DNA of 64,000 nucleotides from Lacrimispora sinapis (GTDB lineage: Bacteria > Bacillota > Clostridia > Lachnospirales > Lachnospiraceae): positions 620,001-684,000 of the forward strand of contig NZ_CP141832.1 in assembly GCF_043633585.1 (NCBI RefSeq), read 5' to 3'. Under the pieces are notes generated by a model. The model saw nothing but the letters and a program-made list of their open reading frames with translations, searched no databases and was not told the DNA's origin. Position numbers and translations under genes: made by a program. Below, in pieces: positions 61,741 to 64,000 of this stretch (its first letter is position 1; each line of letters starts with the position of its first letter).

Positions 61741-62571
61741 ATGAATCAAGTATATGAAAAATTACAGAATTGTTTCAAGAGTGTCAGGGAAAAAACTGAT
61801 TTTATTCCGGAAGTAGCTCTAATTCTTGGCTCCGGTCTTGGGGAATACGCAGAGGAGATCGAAGTGGCTGCGACCATTGATTATAAAGATATTGAAGGCT
61901 TTCCCGTATCGACCGTAGCCGGTCATAAAGGCAGATTTATCTTCGGTTATGTAAATAAAGTCCCGGTTGTCATCATGCAGGGACGGGTCCATTATTATGA
62001 AGGTTATCCCATGACCGATGTTGTGCTGCCCACCAGACTTATGGGGCTGTTAGGTGCCAAAACACTGTTACTGACCAATGCCTCCGGCGGAGTGAACAAA
62101 GAATATAAGCCGGGAGATTTCATGCTGATAAAGGATCATATCGCAAGTTTTGTCCCCTCCCCGCTGATTGGAGAGAATATCGAAGAACTGGGTGCCAGAT
62201 TCCCGGATATGAGTGATATTTACCGAAAGGAGCTTCGGGCAATTATTAAGGAAGCGGCAAAGGAAGAAGGCGTGGACTTGAGGGAGGGTGTTTATATGCA
62301 GCTTTCCGGTCCGGCTTACGAGTCTCCGGCTGAAGTACAGATGTGCCGGATCCTGGGAGCGGATGCAGTGGGCATGAGCACTGCCTGCGAGGCTCTTGCA
62401 GCCAATCATATGGGAATGAAGGTATGCGGTATTTCCTGCATTACCAATATGGCCTGCGGGATTACGGACCAGCCCCTCAGCCACGCAGAGGTACAGGAAA
62501 CGGCAGACCGGGTGGCATCGCTGTTTAAAAAGCTGATAACAGCTTCCGTCACAAAACTAGGTGAGAGATAA
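61741..62571 (+). CDS. punA: Purine nucleoside phosphorylase (trimeric type, PNP-I)
   Basis: Phosphorolyses inosine and guanosine in purine salvage. 276 residues with the trimeric-PNP motifs: phosphate loop LILGSGLGEYAEE, VAGHKGRFIFG, MQGRVHYYEGYPM, TNASGGVNKEYKPGDFMLI, the purine-site GPAYESPAEVQM with the Glu, and GMSTACEALAANHMGMKV...CITNMA. AGGGAG precedes the ATG. A TATACT -10 lies at 61681, without a clear -35. Monocistronic; a terminator follows. Confidence 0.95.
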   Translation: MNQVYEKLQNCFKSVREKTDFIPEVALILGSGLGEYAEEIEVAATIDYKDIEGFPVSTVAGHKGRFIFGYVNKVPVVIMQGRVHYYEGYPMTDVVLPTRLMGLLGAKTLLLTNASGGVNKEYKPGDFMLIKDHIASFVPSPLIGENIEELGARFPDMSDIYRKELRAIIKEAAKEEGVDLREGVYMQLSGPAYESPAEVQMCRILGADAVGMSTACEALAANHMGMKVCGISCITNMACGITDQPLSHAEVQETADRVASLFKKLITASVTKLGER

Positions 62572-62577
62572 GAGGAG

Positions 62578-62604
62578 GACCGGCCAATGTGCCGGTTCTT
62601 TTTA
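62578..62604 (+). terminator. Terminator of the PNP gene
   Basis: ACCGGC and GCCGGT around a six-base loop, then TCTTTTT. Confidence 0.8.
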
Positions 62605-62739
62605 TGCCCTGCACAAAGTCCTTTGAGGAACCGGGAAGGAAAAAACATGGCAAATGAAAGCGTGGCAGTCCCGGGAAGAAAACAGGCATTGCAGGGAAAA
62701 GGTGTATCCCAAAAAATACACCTAATCGGTAAAAATTTA

Positions 62740-62768
62740 TTGATAACATAACTGCAATATGCGATAAT
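62740..62768 (+). promoter_or_regulatory. Promoter of the hydrogenase gene
   Basis: TTGATA (62740-62745), 17 bp, GATAAT (62763-62768). Confidence 0.55.
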
Positions 62769-62888
62769 GATTCGATGGGGGGAAGTGAAAACCAGGGGAT
62801 AAAATGGGAGAAAAGGTAACAATTACATATTACTAAATTTATAGAATATTTACACGGCCACATTGGTGGAAGTAACAGGAGGAAAATT

Positions 62889-64000
62889 ATGGCATCAAAT
62901 GACGCAACATTGCATCGGATTACGCATCAGGTATTGCTTGAAGTGGCAAAGCTTGTCTGGGAGGACAAAATCGAGGATGGAAAAAATGAAATCCCTTATC
63001 ATATCATTCCGGGACCCAAAGCCCAGTTCAGGTGCTGCATCTACAGAGAGAGAGAGATTATCAGGGAGAGAGTCCGCCTTGCAGAAGGCTTATGCCCCAG
63101 CGGGAAAGATACGAAGAATATCGTTCAGGTCATCAGTTCTGCCTGCGAAGGCTGTCCCATCGCCCGTTATGTGGTAACGGATAACTGTCAGCTCTGTATG
63201 GGAAAGGCCTGCCAGAATTCCTGTAATTTTGGTGCGATTACCATGGGGCATGACCGTGCCCACATTGACCCGGATAAATGCAAGGAATGTGGAAAATGTT
63301 CCCAGGCCTGCCCTTACAATGCGATTGCGGATTTGACCCGTCCTTGTAAGAAGAGCTGTCCGGTCAATGCAATTACGATGGATGAAAACGGCATTGTTGT
63401 TATAGATGAGAAGAAATGCATCCAGTGCGGAGCCTGTGTGACTGGCTGTCCGTTCGGAGCGATTGGAACCAAGACCTTCCTTACAGATGTGATCCGTTCG
63501 ATCAAGGAAGGGAAAAAGGTGGTTGCTATGGTGGCACCGGCAATTGAAGGCCAGTACGGCCCGGATATTACCATGGCAAGCTGGAAGACAGCGTTAAAGA
63601 AAATCGGCTTTGCAGACATGGTGGAGGTCGCTTTAGGCGGTGATTTAACTGCCGCAGCCGAAGCCGCAGAATGGGCGGAGGCTTATAAAGAAGGAAAGAA
63701 GATGACCACTTCCTGCTGCCCGGCATTTGTAAACATGATCAAGCAGCATTATCCGACGCTTCTTGATCATATGTCCACTACGGTTTCCCCGATGTGTGCG
63801 GTTTCCAGAATGTTAAAGGAACAGGACCCGGAGACTGTTACCGTATTTATCGGACCTTGTATCGCAAAGAAGAGTGAAAACCTGGACCCGAATGTGAAGG
63901 GCAATGCGGATTTTGTTCTGACCGTTGGAGAGGCTTATGCCATGATGCAGGCAAAGGGTGTAGATTTAGAACCTGAAGAGAATACATATCAGCAGGCTTC
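62889..64000 (+). CDS. [FeFe] hydrogenase, group B-like (3' end outside window)
   Basis: The frame runs from ATG 62889 (AGGAGG upstream) through the window end, 370 codons. After an ~85-residue N-terminal part, Cys-rich Fe-S segments appear: CEGCPIARY, CQLCMGKACQNSC, two ferredoxin clusters CKECGKCSQACP and CIQCGACVTGCP. The H-cluster domain then begins. L1 reads TTSCCPAFVNMI and L2 FIGPCIAKKSE; group A enzymes usually have TSCCPGW and MPCxxKK, so this is nearer to group B monomeric hydrogenases of clostridia. The third motif lies beyond the window. It should evolve or sense H2 in the cytoplasm with ferredoxin. Confidence 0.87.
   Translation, partial: MASNDATLHRITHQVLLEVAKLVWEDKIEDGKNEIPYHIIPGPKAQFRCCIYREREIIRERVRLAEGLCPSGKDTKNIVQVISSACEGCPIARYVVTDNCQLCMGKACQNSCNFGAITMGHDRAHIDPDKCKECGKCSQACPYNAIADLTRPCKKSCPVNAITMDENGIVVIDEKKCIQCGACVTGCPFGAIGTKTFLTDVIRSIKEGKKVVAMVAPAIEGQYGPDITMASWKTALKKIGFADMVEVALGGDLTAAAEAAEWAEAYKEGKKMTTSCCPAFVNMIKQHYPTLLDHMSTTVSPMCAVSRMLKEQDPETVTVFIGPCIAKKSENLDPNVKGNADFVLTVGEAYAMMQAKGVDLEPEENTYQQA

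Larger units (their letters stand above)
62572..62888. other. Intergenic region before the hydrogenase gene
   Basis: Holds the PNP terminator (62578-62604), a hairpin GGTGTAT/ATACACC (62701-62722), and the hydrogenase promoter (62740-62768). A 34-codon open frame from ATG 62647 is not supported as a gene. Confidence 0.55.

Noticed and set aside
62647..62751. 34-codon open frame starting MANESVAVPGRKQ
   Set aside because: A GGAAGG lies upstream, but it is short, follows the PNP terminator and overlaps a hairpin and the hydrogenase promoter; no evidence of coding.

Overview
The window looks like chromosome of an anaerobic, low-to-mid GC Firmicute of the Lachnospiraceae type (Lachnoclostridium / Clostridium cluster XIVa). 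The indications are strong AGGAGG ribosome sites, a class III fructose-1,6-bisphosphatase, a group B-like [FeFe] hydrogenase, YesM/YesN and Lpl-type sugar loci, and an S8 protease of the clostridial Csp-like kind. The assignment is inferred from gene content only.

Layout. 1-8.5 kb: tail of an unknown gene, then leuB-ilvD-ilvB (branched-chain amino acids) and serC-serA-DUF1015 (serine) on the plus strand. 8.5-14.2 kb: a complete agmatine deiminase catabolic island, a membrane LuxR-type regulator (AguR-like) divergent from arcC-ptcA-aguD-aguA. 14.25-18.8 kb: a decayed insertion zone with IS256-, IS4- and IS5-type transposase remnants, one intact coiled-coil hypothetical gene and a broken companion. 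This zone sits inside the 3' end of an M23 peptidase gene, whose true 3' end is stranded next to aguA. 18.8-33.6 kb: mostly single housekeeping or accessory genes (M23 peptidase, iron alcohol dehydrogenase, MBL hydrolase, fbp, DUF1700, two NlpC/P60 hydrolases with matching promoters, Rrf2 regulator, flavin-type oxidase, Asn/Gln-rich small protein, rhodanese, two phosphoesterases, a 23S-type RNA methyltransferase, a papain-like lipoprotein, an RdgB-type pyrophosphatase). 33.57-33.82 kb: a 254-bp highly structured palindromic element.

33.9-54.3 kb is a plant-polysaccharide/glycan region: a CHEV-type GH4 alpha-galacturonidase with a divergent AraC regulator; a HAD-mannitol-1-phosphate dehydrogenase fusion; a YesM/YesN two-component system with a GH105 unsaturated-uronyl hydrolase; a divergent sugar ABC transporter with a GH38 alpha-mannosidase; the N-terminal stub of a probable GH78 rhamnosidase; and an HAD-LplB-LplC-LplA cluster. 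54.9-56.6 kb: a subtilisin-like protein whose nucleophilic Ser is replaced by Gly. 57.05-57.84 kb: seven tRNA genes (Pro, Gly, Arg, His, Gln, Lys, Leu) in one minus-strand unit with a consensus promoter and a terminator. 58.3-64 kb: a lipoprotein, a three-gene NMT1/SsuA-type ABC importer, purine nucleoside phosphorylase, and the first 370 codons of a group B-like [FeFe] hydrogenase cut by the window end.

No rRNA, CRISPR array, prophage or replication origin was seen. No clearly new multi-gene defence or biosynthetic system was found. The best second-look items are the insertion/duplication at the M23 gene, the 254-bp structured element, the HAD-MtlD fusion, the Ser-less subtilase, the shared operator-like motif of the NlpC/P60 pair, and a two-copy hairpin repeat. 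Similarity and family statements come from reading motifs; no database search was run.
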